64,000 bases of DNA, taken from Deinococcus aquaedulcis (lineage in GTDB: Bacteria; Deinococcota; Deinococci; Deinococcales; Deinococcaceae). Positions 41,981 to 55,136 of this stretch are shown here, piece after piece. The notes under the pieces are model-generated. The model was not told the origin of the DNA and did no database searches. It saw nothing but the letters and a program-made list of their open reading frames with translations. Location: assembly GCF_019693445.1 (NCBI RefSeq), contig NZ_JAHRBL010000007.1, positions 1-64,000 of the forward strand, given 5' to 3'. The first letter of the stretch is position 1. Each line of letters begins with the position of its first letter. A program made the translations under genes and the position numbers.

Positions 41981-43195
41981 TCACCGGTCCAGCCGGAACA
42001 GGTGCAGGTCGTCGTCGGGCCGCCCCTGAATCAAGGCTGTCAGCAGCCGGGCGGCCTGCACCGAATAGGTGATGCCGTTGCCGCCGTAGCCCAAGGCGAA
42101 CAGCAACCGCTCCCCGTTCGTTTTGGGGCCAATGTAGGCCAGACCGTCCTGGGTTTCGCCAAAGGTGCCGGCCCAGGCAAAGGCCACCTCGGGCTTCAGG
42201 TGGGGCAGCAGCCGTTCCAGGCGGCGCTCCAGTCGGCGCTGCTTGCGCGGCAGGCTGCGCTCGCGGCGGGCGGGGCTGTGGTGGGGGTCATCCTCGCCGC
42301 CAACCACCACGCGGCCGTCCTGGGTGGTGCGGGCATACAGGTAGGGGCGGGCGGTTTCCCAGATCAGGCAGCCCCCCGGCCACAGTTCGCCGCCCGCCTG
42401 GGCAATGGGCTCGGTGGCCAGGGCATAGGAGTTTTTCAGCTGGGCCAGGCGGCGGCCCAGAAAGGTCTCGGCCTCGTAACCCGTGGCCACCACCACCCAG
42501 CTGGCCCGCACGGGCACGCCCCGGTCGGTGTGGGCGGTCCAGGTGCGGCCCCCGTCCAGCCGGGTCACGGCAGTACGGTCGTACACCCGCGCGCCCCGGG
42601 CCAGCGCCCGCTGCAGCAGGTGCTGGGTCAGGCGGTAGGGGTCCACCTCGGCGCCGTCGCGGCTGAAGAGCGCGGCGGGCGCCTGAATGCCAAAGCGGGC
42701 TTTCAGCTCCCGGGCGTCCAGGTGCTCCACCGCCAGCCCGGCGCGGGTGCGCGCGGCATGTTCCTCACGCAGCATCCGGGCGTCTTTTCTCGTGCTGGCG
42801 TAGTAGAGGCTGCCGCGCGCCCGAAAGCCGCAGGCGTCGGGCAGCCCGGCGGTCAGGGCGCGCACCCGGTCAATGGCGTCCCGGCACAGGTGGTAGGCGC
42901 GTTCGGCGTCGGCGCGGCCGATCATAGCGCTCAGGTCCACCAGATTGGTGTCGATCTCGTACTGCAGCAGGGCGGTGCTGGCGCTGGTGCTGCCAAAGCC
43001 TGCGTCGCGGCGGTCCAGCACCACGGTGTCCAGGCCCGCCTCGCTCAGGGCGTCGGCCAGCAGGGCCCCAGTGATGCCCGCGCCAATCACCAGCACGTCC
43101 GCCTGTTCGGGGGCCGCCAGGGGCGGGTAGGTGTACATCAGCCCATTCGTCAGGGGCCAGAAGGCCCGTCCACTGCGCAGGTCCATCGCGGCCAT
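41981..43195 (-). CDS. FAD-dependent oxidoreductase, DAO/glycine-oxidase-like
   Basis: A protein of about 404 residues with an N-terminal dinucleotide-binding fold ADVLVIGAGITGALLADALS (G-x-G-x-x-G) and VVLDRRDAGFGSTSASTALLQYE, a FAD loop typical of the DAO superfamily. AATNGERLLFALGYGGNGI-type C-terminal glycines complete FAD binding. Probable amine or amino-acid oxidation; the substrate is unknown. The start is uncertain: ATG codons at 43195 and 43186 are both plausible, with no clear ribosome site. Confidence 0.85.
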   Translation of the reverse strand: MAAMDLRSGRAFWPLTNGLMYTYPPLAAPEQADVLVIGAGITGALLADALSEAGLDTVVLDRRDAGFGSTSASTALLQYEIDTNLVDLSAMIGRADAERAYHLCRDAIDRVRALTAGLPDACGFRARGSLYYASTRKDARMLREEHAARTRAGLAVEHLDARELKARFGIQAPAALFSRDGAEVDPYRLTQHLLQRALARGARVYDRTAVTRLDGGRTWTAHTDRGVPVRASWVVVATGYEAETFLGRRLAQLKNSYALATEPIAQAGGELWPGGCLIWETARPYLYARTTQDGRVVVGGEDDPHHSPARRERSLPRKQRRLERRLERLLPHLKPEVAFAWAGTFGETQDGLAYIGPKTNGERLLFALGYGGNGITYSVQAARLLTALIQGRPDDDLHLFRLDR

Positions 43196-43315
43196 CTTGG
43201 CAGCCGCCCGGACGCGGAACTGCACGCATTCCTGCGGTTGAGCTTGCGGGGCTGGGGCCAGGACGCAGCCAGACCGGCAGCGCCCAGGCGCGGTTACCCT
43301 GCGAAGCCCGCCGCT

Positions 43316-45124
43316 TTAGGCCGCCCCAGGCGCGTCGCTGGTTACGCGGTTGCGACCAGCCGATTTGGAGGCGTACAGCAGTTGCTCGGCCTGCACCAGC
43401 ATGTCGTCGGCCTGGGACCACGCGGTGTCGGTGCACAGGCCAATGCTGACCGTGACCCGCAGGCCGGGCAGGTCGGGGGCGCGCCACGCCGCCACCGTTT
43501 CGCGCAGGCGCTCGCACAGCCGCTGTGCACCGGGGGCCGCCGTGCCGGGCAGCAGCAGCACAAAGGCCGCGCCGTCGCGGGCCAGCAGGTCGGCAGCGCG
43601 CAGCTGGGCGCGCAGCAGCCCCGCCAGCTCCCGCAGCACCCGGTCCCCGGCCGCGTGCGCGTGCGCGTGGTTGACCCTCCCAAATTCATCCAGGTTCAGG
43701 ATCGCCACAGCCAGCGGCAGGTGCTCGTCGCGGGCGCGGTCAAACTCGCGGGCCAGTCGCGCTTCAAACAGGCGGCGGCCCAGCAGGCCGGTCAGGGGGT
43801 CCAGGTGCGCCGGGCTGGCCCGCCCCTCGCCCAGACCCTCAGCCACGGGGACCTCGGCGCCCGCCACCTGGGCCCCGCGCAGGGCGCCGCTGGCCCGCTC
43901 CACCTGTGCCATCAGTTCACGCTGCGCGGCGGCGAGGTGGCGCTGGCGTTCGGTTTCCTGTTCCAGGTGCCGCACAGCCGCTTGGCGCGCGGCAGCCGCC
44001 TGCGCCAGCGACACCGTCAGCTGCAGGTGCTGGCGCAGGTGGTGCAGGGCCAGGGCCAGCTCCTGACGGGCTTCATACACGCTGCTGAGGTGGCGGTGCG
44101 CCTCGCTGACCACGGCGCCCAGGCCCAGGCGCTCACCCAGTTCCAGGGCGCGCTGCAGGGCGGCGGCCGCTGCCGCCGGGTCGCCCTGGCCCAGCAGGGT
44201 TTCACCCCGGCTGAGCTGCACGCTGGCTTCCAGATAGAAGTCGCCCAGTTCGCCCACCAGCGCCAGCGCCTGATCGTAGGCAGCCAGGGCCTCGGCCGGG
44301 TGCCCGAAGAGGCGGTGGGCGTGGCCCAGTTCGGCATAGATCTCAAACAGGTTTTCGGGGTCGTGCGACTGCCGGGCGAGGTCGCCGGCCTGCTGCAGGG
44401 CGCTCAGGGCGGCCTCGCGCTGCGAGAGGCGGGCGTGCAGGGTGCCCAGGTTGGTCAGCGCCACGATCTCGTTGTACGGGCTGCCATGCTGCCGGGCCAG
44501 CCCCAGGGCCTCGGTCTGGTAGGCGTGGGCTTCGTCCAGGCGGCCCAGCATCATCAGGGCGTTGCCCACATTGTTCGTGGCGGCCATGCGCGCCACCACG
44601 TTGCCCACCCCGGTTGCCAGCCGCAGCGCGCGCAGGGTGTAGTCCAGGGCGGCTGTATGGTCGTCCAGGCGCAGGTACACCAGCCCGATGTTGTTCAGGC
44701 ACGAACTGCCAAACCACTCGTTGCCCTGGGCCTCAAAGGTGGTGCGGGCGGTGAAGTGGGCTTCCAGGGCCTGGGGCAGTTCGCCCAGCGCGGCGCGCAC
44801 AGTGCCCAGGCCCATCCAGCAGCGGGCCAGCCCCAGCGCGTCCCCGGCGGCCTCGTGCAGCGCGGCGGCATCTTCCAGGGTCTGGCGGGCCTGGTGGTAC
44901 TGGCCCAGGCGGTAGAGGCTGCGGCCCAGTTCCAGCAGGGCCTGGGCGCGGGCGGCCACGTCGCCCAGCTTCTGGGCCAGCGCGGCGGCTTCGCGGGCGC
45001 GGCGGGCGGCGTCCTCGGGGTTCTTGTCCCACAGTTCGGCGGCCAGTTCCAGCAGGGGGCGCAGCCGCTCGCGGCCCCGGGCGCGGCGCAGCTGGTCTTC
45101 AAGCCGCTCTAACGGTTCGGTCAT
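43316..45124 (-). CDS. TPR protein with degenerate GGDEF domain
   Basis: A 602-residue cytoplasmic protein. From about residue 20 to 360 there are eight or nine tetratricopeptide-like repeats (for example LGRSLYRLGQYHQARQTLED), then a coiled coil (about 375-415), then a GGDEF-type domain from about 440 (DPLTGLLGRRLFEARL) to 590. Where active cyclases have GG[D/E]EF this protein has ARDGAAF, so c-di-GMP synthesis is unlikely; it may bind nucleotides or act as a protein scaffold. No membrane or sensor domain is present. The divergent gene is an IclR regulator. Confidence 0.85.
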   Translation of the reverse strand: MTEPLERLEDQLRRARGRERLRPLLELAAELWDKNPEDAARRAREAAALAQKLGDVAARAQALLELGRSLYRLGQYHQARQTLEDAAALHEAAGDALGLARCWMGLGTVRAALGELPQALEAHFTARTTFEAQGNEWFGSSCLNNIGLVYLRLDDHTAALDYTLRALRLATGVGNVVARMAATNNVGNALMMLGRLDEAHAYQTEALGLARQHGSPYNEIVALTNLGTLHARLSQREAALSALQQAGDLARQSHDPENLFEIYAELGHAHRLFGHPAEALAAYDQALALVGELGDFYLEASVQLSRGETLLGQGDPAAAAAALQRALELGERLGLGAVVSEAHRHLSSVYEARQELALALHHLRQHLQLTVSLAQAAAARQAAVRHLEQETERQRHLAAAQRELMAQVERASGALRGAQVAGAEVPVAEGLGEGRASPAHLDPLTGLLGRRLFEARLAREFDRARDEHLPLAVAILNLDEFGRVNHAHAHAAGDRVLRELAGLLRAQLRAADLLARDGAAFVLLLPGTAAPGAQRLCERLRETVAAWRAPDLPGLRVTVSIGLCTDTAWSQADDMLVQAEQLLYASKSAGRNRVTSDAPGAA

Positions 45125-45171
45125 GGCTGGACCCAGTCTAGAGTGTGGGGTGCTGTACGATGGGCCCTGCT

Positions 45172-45999
45172 GTGACGCCCGAGGCCGTGGCCCCTTCCGA
45201 TCAGGCGGTGGACGTGCCGACCCTGGAACGTCCGCTGTACCTCCTGACCTTCTTTACCCCCAAACAGCCGCACTGGACCCTGTCGCACCTCGCGCGGGCC
45301 AGCGGGCTGCCCAAGGCCAGCTGCCTGCGGGCCCTGCGGGTGCTGGAAAAGTACGACCTGCTGCAGCGCGACGGGGACCGCTACCGCCTGGGGCGCGGCT
45401 TTATTGCCATGAAGGCCCACGTGCAGGTGCACGCGCCGCCGCTGAACGTGGCCCGCCCGCACCTGGAACACCTGCAGGAGCGCACCGGACAGGTGGTGTC
45501 CTGGGCTGTGCTGGACGAGATGCAGACCCTGTACGCCGAGGTGCTGGGGGCCCGCGCGCCGCTGCCGCCCGGTGAACGCCGCGCCCTGCCGGGCGACCCG
45601 TCCGGGCGCCTGCTGCTGGCCTTTGCTGGCCGGGCGCTGCGCGAGCGGGTGTTTCTGGCGGTGGCCGCCCGCCCCGGCCCCGAGCAGGACGCCCTGAACA
45701 CTCTGGACAGCGTGTGCCGCCGCGCGTGGTTCTCGGCGCCGCTGCCCCACGACGGCCTGGGGGGCGCGGTGCAGGTGGCCGCGCCCGTGTTCCGCGCCGG
45801 GGGGAGCCTGGTGGCCGCGCTGGGCCTCACCTGGGCCGCCGGCCCCCTGACTGGCACCACCGAAACCGCCCTGCGCGCCCTGGCCGACGCCGCGCAGACC
45901 ATCTCGCGCGAACTGGGCTACACCCGCCCCTGGGCCGCCGATCCCGCGTTTTTCCTGCAGGTCCTACGCCGCGTGGGCGCCCTGGCCGAACCCGGCTGA
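45172..45999 (+). CDS. IclR-family transcriptional regulator
   Basis: A 275-residue regulator: winged HTH at about 10-75 (LERPLYLLTFFTP, then [28 protein letters not shown]) and a GAF-like effector domain at about 85-260. The GTG at 45172 is chosen because TACGAT, a probable -10 box at 45156-45161, overlaps the alternative ATG at 45160. The effector and targets are unknown. Divergent from the TPR/GGDEF gene. Confidence 0.85.
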   Translation: MTPEAVAPSDQAVDVPTLERPLYLLTFFTPKQPHWTLSHLARASGLPKASCLRALRVLEKYDLLQRDGDRYRLGRGFIAMKAHVQVHAPPLNVARPHLEHLQERTGQVVSWAVLDEMQTLYAEVLGARAPLPPGERRALPGDPSGRLLLAFAGRALRERVFLAVAARPGPEQDALNTLDSVCRRAWFSAPLPHDGLGGAVQVAAPVFRAGGSLVAALGLTWAAGPLTGTTETALRALADAAQTISRELGYTRPWAADPAFFLQVLRRVGALAEPG

Positions 46000-46016
46000 A
46001 TTGCGGTGCAGAACGC

Positions 46017-46052
46017 AGGGGGAAGGCCTGCTTCTGTGCAGGCCTTCCCCCT
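46017..46052. terminator. Strong hairpin after the IclR gene
   Basis: AGGGGGAAGGCCTGC and GCAGGCCTTCCCCCT pair perfectly over 15 bp with a 6-base loop, 18 bases after the stop codon. It lacks a T-run. Terminator or mRNA-stabilising end. Confidence 0.75.
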
Positions 46053-46382
46053 AGTTTGAGTCGTTGTGCTCAGGCTGGCGCGCCTGAATAACCGTTGCAG
46101 GCCTCGTACACGGCGCAGGCGCGAGGGTTGAAAGCTGCCCTTGCGCGCACCAGCAGACCCTGGGGCGAACGAAGTGAGTCTCTGAAAGACACAGTGGCGC
46201 CTACGGAATTGAGGAGCCGCTTTTTGGCCCCGGGGTGAAACTGGCAGCCGCTGTGAATTCAACGCGCTTAGCAGCGGCCAGTGCTCTCCCGGAACCAAAT
46301 CACTGCCCTGACTCTGCGGCCGATGGCCTTCACTCCTCCCAGAGCGGTAGAGCCCCATCCTCTCCCGCTCCAGGCTCTGGGG
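46053..46382. other. Intergenic region without recognised features
   Basis: About 330 bases between the IclR terminator and the subtilase gene. I see no coding frame with support on either strand and no clear promoter; the composition is somewhat less GC-rich. Confidence 0.5.
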
Positions 46383-47936
<1,554 letters not shown>

Positions 47937-48278
47937 AGAACATCCTCCTTCTCCCCGGCGCGGTAAGCGCGGCCGGGCAGGGCGACCCACAGCGGGGCAG
48001 GTCAACAGACAGTCAGCAGACAGAACAGTTGTAGTTGGTCCGCTGAGTGAACCGCTTAAGATGTCTAGGCAAGATGAATGGGGATAAATCTGTTTGACAA
48101 CGATCTTTTTGAACCTTCGTCTAAGGACCCTGCCTCATCTCGGGCCACGTATGGGGTTCACCCAACGAACCGGAGGGCCCAGGGCTGAAGGTTGGCCCCT
48201 GCCCCTCACTCCCCTCCCCCACAGCGAAGTGGCCTCGCTGCGCTGGGCAGGAGGCCACCTGGGGGTTAGGACTGTGGG
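47937..48278. other. Upstream region of the subtilase gene
   Basis: A 342-base gap. On the minus strand TTGTCA is followed 17 bases later by TCATCT, a weak candidate promoter (about 48064-48092). The rest shows an A/T-richer stretch and no gene. Confidence 0.4.
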
Positions 48279-48536
48279 TTAGAACCAGCGGCGCTGGGGT
48301 TTGCCGCGCAGTTTGCGCTGGGCACGGTCCAGCAGGAAATCCAGAGCGCGGTCGCGCTTGCGGGCCTTGGTGTATTTGGTCTTGCGCTGCGATTTGCGGG
48401 CCAGGGCCAGCAGTTCCAGGGCGATGGGCGCCACCGTCAGCAGCAGACCAAGTTTGCCTTTGGAGCGGGTCTTCATACCTGCCAGTACGACAGACGCGGC
48501 CAGAAAGTTGCTGAAGGGCTGCTCAACGCTCTTCAT
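48279..48536 (-). CDS. Hypothetical small basic protein
   Basis: An 85-residue protein with one hydrophobic segment (KLGLLLTVAPIALELLALA, about 28-46) and a very basic C-terminal half rich in Lys/Arg, ending QRRWF. It overlaps the end of the upstream gene by 14 bases, suggesting a two-gene unit. No family recognised. Confidence 0.55.
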   Translation of the reverse strand: MKSVEQPFSNFLAASVVLAGMKTRSKGKLGLLLTVAPIALELLALARKSQRKTKYTKARKRDRALDFLLDRAQRKLRGKPQRRWF

Positions 48537-48753
48537 CGGTGGGCAGGTGGCTGTAGGCCGCGTGGGTTACGGCCAACTCGTCCAGCACGGCGTGGGCACG
48601 CACCAGGTGGCCTCGGCCCGCCAGCAGGTGCGCGGCGTATCGGGGCACCTCGGCGGCCTGCAGATGGGCGGCGGCCACACGCAGATGCGTCGCGGCCCGT
48701 TGCAGGTCCTGCGCGGCGTTTAGGGTCTGGGTGGCAGCGTCGCGGTATGACAT
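48523..48753 (-). CDS. Hypothetical small alpha-helical protein
   Basis: A 76-residue, Ala-rich, entirely helical protein (AATQTLNAAQDLQRAATHL, then AAAHLQAAEVPRYAAHLLA). The start at 48753 is chosen because the helical pattern begins there. It overlaps the next gene. Unknown function. Confidence 0.5.
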   Translation of the reverse strand: MSYRDAATQTLNAAQDLQRAATHLRVAAAHLQAAEVPRYAAHLLAGRGHLVRAHAVLDELAVTHAAYSHLPTDEER

Positions 48754-48836
48754 GGGGCCCACCCTGCCATGTCCGGCATACCGGAATGGTCGCTGGGCGG
48801 GCAGAAAATGGCGTGCCCGGCGCGGTAGGCTGGGGC

Positions 48837-50027
48837 ATGACGGCAACCCAGGACAGGGCTGCAGGCCTGCGCGAGCAGCTTGTGGCGTGGCGGCGACACC
48901 TGCACATGCACCCCGAGGTCGGCTTTCACGAGCACGAGACCGCCGCGTACATAGAAGCCGAACTGCAGAAGATGCCGGGCCTGACGGTCACGCGGCCCAC
49001 CGCCACCAGCGTGCTGGCGGTCCTGAAAGGCGGCCAACCCGGGCGCACCGTGCTGCTGCGCGCCGATATTGACGCCCTGCCCATCCATGAGGAAAACCGC
49101 TTCGAGTTCGCCTCCACGCGCCCCGGCGTCATGCACGCCTGCGGACACGACGGCCACACGGCCATCCTGCTGGGCGTGGCGAAACTGCTCAGTGAACACC
49201 CCGGCACGGTGCCCGGCGAGGTGCGCATGATCTTCCAGCACGCCGAGGAAATCGGGCCCGGCGGCGCCGAGGAGCTGGTCATGGAGACGCCGCTGATGGA
49301 CGGCGTGGACGTGGTCACCGGGCTGCACCTGAACAGCCAGTTGCCCGCCGGGGTGGTGGCGGTCAAGGCCGGGGCCTTTATGGCAGCGCCCGACACCATT
49401 GAACTGACCATTCGCGGCAAGGGCGGCCACGGCGCGCACCCCGAAGAAACCGTGGACCCTATTGCTGTGGGCGCGCAGGTGGTGACCAACCTGCAGCATG
49501 TGGTGAGCCGCATGGTGGCCGCCCAGGACGCGCTGGTGGTCAGCGTGACCAAGTTTGTCAGCGGCACCACCCACAACGTGATTCCCGACAGCGCCGAGCT
49601 GATGGGCACCGTGCGCACCTTTGACCCCGCCCTGCGCGAGCGCGCGCCCCAGTTGATCGAGCGCGTGGTTGGGGGCATCTGCGCGGCCCACGGCGCCGAG
49701 TACGACCTGCGCTACGACTTCGGCTACCGCCCGCTGATCAACACTGACTGGGTGGCCGCGCAGCTGCGCGAGGTGGCCTTGGACGTGGTGGGCGAGGACC
49801 GCTTCCGCGAGGCCAAACCCACCATGGGCGGCGAGGACTTCAGCGCCTATCTGGAAAAAGCCCCTGGCGCGTACTTCAACGTGGGCGCGGGCAGCGACGA
49901 GGCCGACAGCCGCTGGCCGCACCACCACCCGCGCTTTACCATTGACGAAACCAGCCTGGAGACCGGGGTGCAGATGCTGCACGCCGCCGCCCTGCGCCTG
50001 GCCCAGCCACAGAACGAGCCGGCGTAG
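48837..50027 (+). CDS. M20-family amidohydrolase (N-acyl-amino-acid deacylase-like)
   Basis: A 396-residue zinc peptidase of the M20D group (IAA-amino acid hydrolase, aminoacylase, N-acetyldiaminopimelate deacetylase type). HACGHDGHTAILLG (about 100-113) and FQHAEEIGPGGAEEL (about 134-148) hold the metal ligands and the catalytic Glu, and GGEDFSAYLEK near 340 supplies the last ligand. Residues 180-290 form the dimerisation lid (GKGGHGAHPEETVDP). The exact substrate is not predictable. TAGGCT sits 5 bases before the ATG. Confidence 0.9.
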   Translation: MTATQDRAAGLREQLVAWRRHLHMHPEVGFHEHETAAYIEAELQKMPGLTVTRPTATSVLAVLKGGQPGRTVLLRADIDALPIHEENRFEFASTRPGVMHACGHDGHTAILLGVAKLLSEHPGTVPGEVRMIFQHAEEIGPGGAEELVMETPLMDGVDVVTGLHLNSQLPAGVVAVKAGAFMAAPDTIELTIRGKGGHGAHPEETVDPIAVGAQVVTNLQHVVSRMVAAQDALVVSVTKFVSGTTHNVIPDSAELMGTVRTFDPALRERAPQLIERVVGGICAAHGAEYDLRYDFGYRPLINTDWVAAQLREVALDVVGEDRFREAKPTMGGEDFSAYLEKAPGAYFNVGAGSDEADSRWPHHHPRFTIDETSLETGVQMLHAAALRLAQPQNEPA

Positions 50028-50277
50028 CACGGGAAGGCCACGGACGCGGGGGCCGGGGCTTCGGCCACCGGTCCGCGTTTGGGCTGACCGGGCAGGGGGC
50101 GTTCGGACCTCGCCTCTGTGCCCATCATCCAGGCGACCTCAGCAGCGCGCCGAAGAGGGCCTTTCCTCCCCGGATGGGCTCTCAGCTTTCGTCCGCCCGG
50201 CCAAACCGAACTCTGTCCACCCCTCTCCAATCCCCGCGTTTCACTGAGCGGACAGGCCTGCTCTCCCCTGCCGTTCT

Positions 50278-52971
50278 TCAGGCCGCCGGAACAGCGTGGC
50301 GGCCCTCGCTGGGCGTTTCGGAGTCCGGGACCACGCGGCGGAACAGTGCGGTGAGCTGCGGATCAAACTGGCTGCCCGCGCCCTGCAGGATGATGGTCAT
50401 GGCCTCCTCGTGGCTCATGGCGCCCTTGTAAGGCCGCACGCTGGTCAGGGCGTCGTACACGTCGCACAGGGCAAAGATGCGCGCCAGCAGCGGAATCTGC
50501 TCGCCCCCAAGGCGGTCGGGGTAGCCGGCGCCGTCCCAGCGTTCGTGGTGGTGGCGCACCACTTCATGGGCCTGCGGGTGCAGAAAGGGAATGCGCGCCA
50601 CCAGTTCGGCGCCCAGCGGCGCGTGCTGCTCCATGATCAGGCGCTCTTCCGGGGTCAGGCGGCCGGGCTTGAGCAGGATGGTGTCTGGCACGCTGAGCTT
50701 GCCAATATCGTGCAGGGTGGCGCCGTGGCGCAGGGCGAGGCGCTGGTCGTCGGGGAGGTTCAGGGCCTCGCCCATGCGCGCGGCGAGGTCGCGCACGCGC
50801 TGGGTGTGGCCCTGGGTTTCCAGGTCGCGGGCTTCCAGGGCCACGCCCAGCATGTTCAGAGCGGCGTCCAGGGTGGCGCGCAGGTCGCTGAGGTGCGCGC
50901 TGCGTTCCATCACCCGGGTGCCCACACTGGCCAGCATGGCCGCCAGGGCTTCTTCGGTGGCGTGAAAGGGCCGCCAGGGCGCACGCAGGAGGCACAGCAC
51001 GCCCAGCGGCTGGCGGTCGTGCGAGAGCATGGGCACCACCATCAGGGCCTGATCGGCGGTGTCGCCTTGGGGGTGCAGGTAGGCGCCGGGGGCTTCTTGC
51101 AGCCGCGCGGCGCGGATCACCCGGCCGCTGTCCAGGGCCTGCCACGACAGCCCCTCGCCGCGCGCCAGCCGGGGCGGGGCCGCCCGCTGGGTGCCGGTCT
51201 GGGCAGCGGCCACCAGGGCGTCCTGCGCGGGGTCGTAGCGCATCAGCAGCGCCGAACTGGTGCGCAGCAGGTCGTGGGCGGCGCGGGCCAGATGGTCGGC
51301 AATCTCCTGCTCGCCCGCACTCAGGTTCAGGTCACCGTGCAGCCGGGCCAGCTGTTCCAGTTCCCGCCAGCGCTCTTGCAGCTGCAGCAGCGCGGCAATC
51401 TGCTGGGCAAACACCTGGGCATCCTGAATGGCACCTGCCGAGAACACCCCTTCGGATTCGGTGGATTCCAGGTTCAGGTGGGCCACCACCTCGCCCCCCA
51501 CCACCACCGGCAGGCACAGGCTGGCCCGCAGCGCCGTGCGCTGGCCCAGGTCGGCAAAGGCCTGCCGGGGCCCCGAGGCCAGTTCGGCGTCGGCCTCGGC
51601 CCACACGCGCTCGATTTCAGCGGGGCGCAGCACCCGGGGCACCCCCTGGCGCCACGCGTCCAGGCCCTGCCCGTACCAGCGCAGCTGCGAGGCCTCCGGC
51701 AGCGGCGTGCCCACCAGTTCGTGCGCGTAGCCCACAGCGGCGCAGATACGGAACTGCACCCCTTCGCGGATGTTCAGGCTGCCGCAGCCCACCCCGCCGA
51801 TGGTGGTGACCGCCAGCTGCAGCAGTTCCTGCCAGTCCTGATCCCGCAGGGGGCGGCGCTGCGCCAGCAGTTCCACGGTGGTGCGCTGGGCCTGCCACAG
51901 CGAGTAGCGCGGGCGCAGGTCGGGCACCGGGGCGGGCACGGCGCGGCGCGGCAGGTCATCCAGGGTGACCAGGCGGTTGCCGCCATTGGTCTTGGCCACG
52001 TACAGCGCTTCGTCGGCCCGGTGCACCAGTTGCGCCGGTTGCTCGCGCAGCAGCCGCGAAGCCAGCCCCGCCGAGAGGGTCAGGCAGGCCCAGGGCGCGG
52101 CGCTGCCCGGATCGGCCAGCTGGGCCTGCACGCGCGCCACCACTGCCCGCGCTTCGGGTTCGGGCAGGCTCAGCAGCAGGGCAAAGGCCTCGTGGCCCAG
52201 CCGGAAGCTGGCCCCCGGCGCCGCGTCGTGCAGCACCTGCCCGATGTAGCGCAGCGCCCGCTCGCCCGCTTCGGGGCCGTGCGTGTCGGTCAGCTGGCGG
52301 AAGTCATCCACGTCCAGCAGCACCAGATGGTCGCCCACCTCCAGGCGGGCCAGGGTTTCATCGAACCGGCGGCGGTTGCCCAGGCCAGTCAGGTCGTCGG
52401 TCATGACCTGCTGGCGCAGATCGTTCGCCAGCCGCAGCAGCCGCAGCCGCGCCTGCAACACGCCCAGCACCAGAACCGTGGCCACACTGTGCAGCGCCAG
52501 CATGCCGGGGTACACCACCAGCCCCAGCGCACGCGACTCGGGCAGGAACAGCAGCGGCAGCCCCACGCCCAGGTAGGGCAGGGGCAGCTTCCACAGGTCG
52601 CGCAGGTTGGCGTGCGCGAGGTCCAGCGTGGGCCGCAGCAGCGACGACGCCCCCAGCACCGTGAGCGTATTGACCAGCGCCACCAGCCCGCCCAGCTGTG
52701 ATTCCAGCAGCCGCCACACCACCGTGGGCAGCGCCACCAGGGCCCCCGCCCCAAAACCGTAACGCAGCGTGACGAGCGCAATGGGCACGTAGCGCAGGTC
52801 AATTTTGTACGGTCCCACCTCCACGGCGTAGTGCAGCAGCACGGCAGCAGTGCCCGCCGAGAGCAGCAGGCGCAGCGCGTGGTCGGGCCAGTGCCGCCTG
52901 ACCGGCCAGTCGCGGTAGGTCAGGCTCAGCAGGAACGTGCAGGTGAGCAGCAGGCACAGGTTCAATAACAC
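50278..52971 (-). CDS. Membrane sensor with degenerate GGDEF, GAF and HD-GYP domains
   Basis: An 897-residue signalling protein. Five or six transmembrane helices lie in the first 185 residues, including VTLRYGFGAGALVALPTVVWRL typical of the 5TM-LYT type. A GGDEF-like domain follows (about 195-345) in which the active-site motif reads RLGHEAF, so synthesis of c-di-GMP is doubtful. Then come one or two GAF-like domains (about 375-690) and a C-terminal HD-GYP phosphodiesterase (about 715-885). That domain keeps HDIGK (near 753) and HHERWDGAGYP (near 808-818), indicating c-di-GMP degradation. Expected to lower c-di-GMP in response to a membrane or cytosolic signal. Confidence 0.92.
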   Translation of the reverse strand: MLLNLCLLLTCTFLLSLTYRDWPVRRHWPDHALRLLLSAGTAAVLLHYAVEVGPYKIDLRYVPIALVTLRYGFGAGALVALPTVVWRLLESQLGGLVALVNTLTVLGASSLLRPTLDLAHANLRDLWKLPLPYLGVGLPLLFLPESRALGLVVYPGMLALHSVATVLVLGVLQARLRLLRLANDLRQQVMTDDLTGLGNRRRFDETLARLEVGDHLVLLDVDDFRQLTDTHGPEAGERALRYIGQVLHDAAPGASFRLGHEAFALLLSLPEPEARAVVARVQAQLADPGSAAPWACLTLSAGLASRLLREQPAQLVHRADEALYVAKTNGGNRLVTLDDLPRRAVPAPVPDLRPRYSLWQAQRTTVELLAQRRPLRDQDWQELLQLAVTTIGGVGCGSLNIREGVQFRICAAVGYAHELVGTPLPEASQLRWYGQGLDAWRQGVPRVLRPAEIERVWAEADAELASGPRQAFADLGQRTALRASLCLPVVVGGEVVAHLNLESTESEGVFSAGAIQDAQVFAQQIAALLQLQERWRELEQLARLHGDLNLSAGEQEIADHLARAAHDLLRTSSALLMRYDPAQDALVAAAQTGTQRAAPPRLARGEGLSWQALDSGRVIRAARLQEAPGAYLHPQGDTADQALMVVPMLSHDRQPLGVLCLLRAPWRPFHATEEALAAMLASVGTRVMERSAHLSDLRATLDAALNMLGVALEARDLETQGHTQRVRDLAARMGEALNLPDDQRLALRHGATLHDIGKLSVPDTILLKPGRLTPEERLIMEQHAPLGAELVARIPFLHPQAHEVVRHHHERWDGAGYPDRLGGEQIPLLARIFALCDVYDALTSVRPYKGAMSHEEAMTIILQGAGSQFDPQLTALFRRVVPDSETPSEGRHAVPAA

Positions 52972-53198
52972 GGCACGTCCTCCCTGCGCACCGTACCGCT
53001 TGTCCCCTTACACCAGTCTCACCCTCTGGCGGCGCGACTGTACTTAAAGTGACAATTCTGGTCGTTTGATTCTGGCCCTGGCTGTGGGCAACTGGGGGCG
53101 CTGGCGGCGGGCCCGCAGCGCACCAAAACGCCGGGGGCGGCCCCCGGGAAAGCGCGCTGCCCGCCGGCGCTGACAGCGCTGTCACAGCGCAGCTGGCT

Positions 53199-53810
<612 letters not shown>

Positions 53811-53918
53811 AATTCGGTCTCTCCTTCTCACGGCCGCGCGGGGCGGGGTGAATGCGAATGCCGCGAGTGTAGGCCAAGGCCCCTCGCGGCAACTGTCGGG
53901 TAGCTTTCAGCGGCCGGC

Positions 53919-55136
<1,218 letters not shown>

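Noticed and set aside
42002..45112. A frame of over 1000 codons on the plus strand spanning two genes
   Set aside because: It crosses the boundary between the FAD oxidoreductase and the TPR gene, both clearly coded on the minus strand, so it cannot be a real gene.
50296..52701. An 801-codon plus-strand frame opposite the HD-GYP protein
   Set aside because: Low-complexity antisense translation; HD-GYP and GAF domains are on the minus strand.
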